Shown: positions 33,647 through 34,608 of the stretch, in pieces
How the letters are laid out: each line of letters opens with the position of its first letter
Numbering within the stretch: the stretch's first letter is position 1
Assembly (NCBI RefSeq): GCF_009026145.1
Contig: NZ_WBUE01000037.1
Span: 1-34,608 of the forward strand
Reading direction: 5' to 3'
Length of the DNA: 34,608 bases
DNA from: Hyphomicrobium sp.
Lineage (GTDB): Bacteria; Pseudomonadota; Alphaproteobacteria; Rhizobiales; Hyphomicrobiaceae
The notes under the pieces: generated by a model
What the model was told of the DNA's origin: nothing
What the model saw: only the letters and a program-made list of their open reading frames with translations
Database searches by the model: none
Translations under genes and position numbers: made by a program

Positions 33647-34608
33647 GTGAGCCGCGCTTTACGCAGCTTGACGACGGCAATCCTGCTGGCCGCGGCCGGG
33701 GCGCTGCCGGCTGCGGCCGCCGACGTCGCCGAGGAGATTCTCGCCAAGGGCATCGAGGCCTACCACGCCGGCAAGCTGGAGCCGGCCATCGGCGGCATCA
33801 ACGCGGCGCTGCGCGCCCGGCTGCCGGCGGTGCAGGTGGCGCGCGCGCACTACTATCGCGGTCTCGCCTACCGCAAGCAGGGCAACCCGGGGCGCGCCAT
33901 CACCGACCTGACGCGCGCCCTCGATGACCCGGGGCTGACGGACGCCGAGCGCTCGGACGCCATGGAGGCGCGCAGCGCCGCCTATCAGGAGGCGGGCATC
34001 GCCGATGAGGAAACGGTGGTGGTGGCAACGGACAGCGGCGAGCGCGTGAAGCCGGCGCATGCCGCGCAGCCGGCACGCGTCGAGGCTCCGCGCTCGGCCG
34101 CGGCCGCCAGCGCGTGGACGACCGCGTCGACGTCGACATCGATTGCCGCGCCGCCCGCCGCCCAGGCGGCGGTGCCGAAATGGGATGGGGCGACGCAAGT
34201 GGCGATCGCCGCTCCGTTGGTGCCTGCCGTGCCCGCATTGACGGCATCGGCGCCGGCGCCGGACAAGAGAGAGCCCGCCGCCGCGTTGACCGCGGCCGAC
34301 CGACCGGCGACGTCGAAGTGGAGCGGCGGGACGCGGATCGCAGTGGCCACCCCAAAGGTCCCGGCCCCGGCATCGCCTTCCGCAACGAAAACTACGGTGC
34401 AAGCGACACCGAACAAGTGGGCCGCAAAGCAGATCGCCATGGCGCCCCTGCCCCCGGTTCCCGTGCACAAGGCTTCGGCTCAACCTACAGCGTCCGATTG
34501 GTCCGCCAGCGCGCAGGTGGCTGTGGCCGCGCCGCCGCCCGCCAAGCCGATAGTGTCGCCGGCGAAGCCGCTGGCGCCCTTCGTCACGCAGGTGGCGGCG
34601 GTCATGCC
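33647..34608 (+). CDS. exported TPR protein with repeated W-x(n)-AVAxP tail (runs off the window)
   Basis: The frame is open from GTG 33647 to the window edge (320 codons) and has no stop, so the 3' end is missing. TTGAGG lies 6 nt upstream of the GTG. Residues 1-25 form a signal peptide (VSRALRSLTTAILLAAAGAL…AAAA). Residues about 33-115 are TPR-like (GIEAYHAGKLEPAIGGINAA, AHYYRGLAYRKQGNPGRAIT). From about 130 the chain becomes Pro/Ala/Ser-rich and carries five spaced copies of a W-centred motif, for example PKWDGATQVAIAAP (177-190), SKWSGGTRIAVATP (223-236) and SDWSASAQVAVAAP (283-296). The tail is probably a periplasmic spacer or binding array; the function is unknown. It begins 164 bp after thiC. 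Confidence 0.8.
   Translation, partial: MSRALRSLTTAILLAAAGALPAAAADVAEEILAKGIEAYHAGKLEPAIGGINAALRARLPAVQVARAHYYRGLAYRKQGNPGRAITDLTRALDDPGLTDAERSDAMEARSAAYQEAGIADEETVVVATDSGERVKPAHAAQPARVEAPRSAAAASAWTTASTSTSIAAPPAAQAAVPKWDGATQVAIAAPLVPAVPALTASAPAPDKREPAAALTAADRPATSKWSGGTRIAVATPKVPAPASPSATKTTVQATPNKWAAKQIAMAPLPPVPVHKASAQPTASDWSASAQVAVAAPPPAKPIVSPAKPLAPFVTQVAAVM
34115..34534 (+). repeat. five degenerate W-x(n)-A[VI]A-x-P coding repeats
   Basis: Copies begin at Trp residues 157, 179, 225, 258 and 285 of the TPR protein. Three match W-[DS]-[GA]-x-[TA]-[QR]-[VI]-A-[VI]-A-[AT]-P; the first and fourth are looser. A sixth (FVTQVAAVM) may begin at the window edge. Spacing varies from 22 to 46 residues, so the repeat is at protein level, not exact at DNA level. 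Confidence 0.6.

Noticed and set aside
33659..34483. 274-codon minus-strand open frame at the right end
   Set aside because: It is very Arg/Gly-rich with no motifs. The plus strand encodes a signal peptide, a TPR unit and conserved Trp repeats.

Overview
The window is a GC-rich, densely coded, ordinary chromosomal segment. Gene content and signals point to an alphaproteobacterium of the order Hyphomicrobiales (Rhizobiales). The pointers are a Usg-family gene, a short bactofilin, the MoxR/DUF58/DUF4159 cluster, and an alphaproteobacterial LexA box (GTTC-N7-GTTC). The genus cannot be fixed from the sequence alone. I found no rRNA, tRNA, insertion sequence, prophage or CRISPR array.

Layout. 1-374 holds no convincing gene. 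Then come divergent anmK (cell-wall sugar recycling, minus) and tyrS (tyrosyl-tRNA synthetase, plus), a very long YhdP/AsmA-like membrane protein converging on tyrS, a divergent Bcp-type peroxiredoxin, and a bactofilin with a strong terminator. 8076-11806 is a two-gene minus-strand operon for an SbcD/YhaO-like phosphoesterase and an SbcC/YhaN-like ATPase. A canonical GTTC-N7-GTTC SOS box lies directly in front of it, and a perfect DnaA box lies nearby. Next are a small acidic protein, an LhgO-like FAD oxidoreductase, a long HtpX-like M48 protease, two DUF2147 secreted proteins flanking another secreted protein, and a membrane cyclase fusing a multi-helix anchor, a [2Fe-2S] ferredoxin and a class III catalytic domain. 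19.2-21.9 kb is minus strand: a GNAT acetyltransferase, two small secreted proteins sharing a C-terminal C-x21-C motif, a lipoprotein and a MarC-family membrane protein. 22.0-30.1 kb holds usg, DUF1285 and a tightly packed operon of MoxR ATPase, DUF58 protein and two large membrane proteins with BatA/von Willebrand-like regions.

The most unusual arrangement is at 30.6-33.5 kb. A complete TPP riboswitch abuts the start codon of a secreted phosphodiester-glycosidase (NAGPA/DUF2233) gene, which overlaps thiC by 4 bp. This places an exported glycosidase under thiamine control and translationally couples it to pyrimidine-moiety synthesis; its substrate is unknown. The window ends inside an exported TPR protein with a Pro/Ala-rich tail carrying five copies of a W-x(n)-AVA-x-P motif.

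Family assignments rest on motifs read by eye. Small secreted proteins and intergenic sites are less certain than the enzyme calls.
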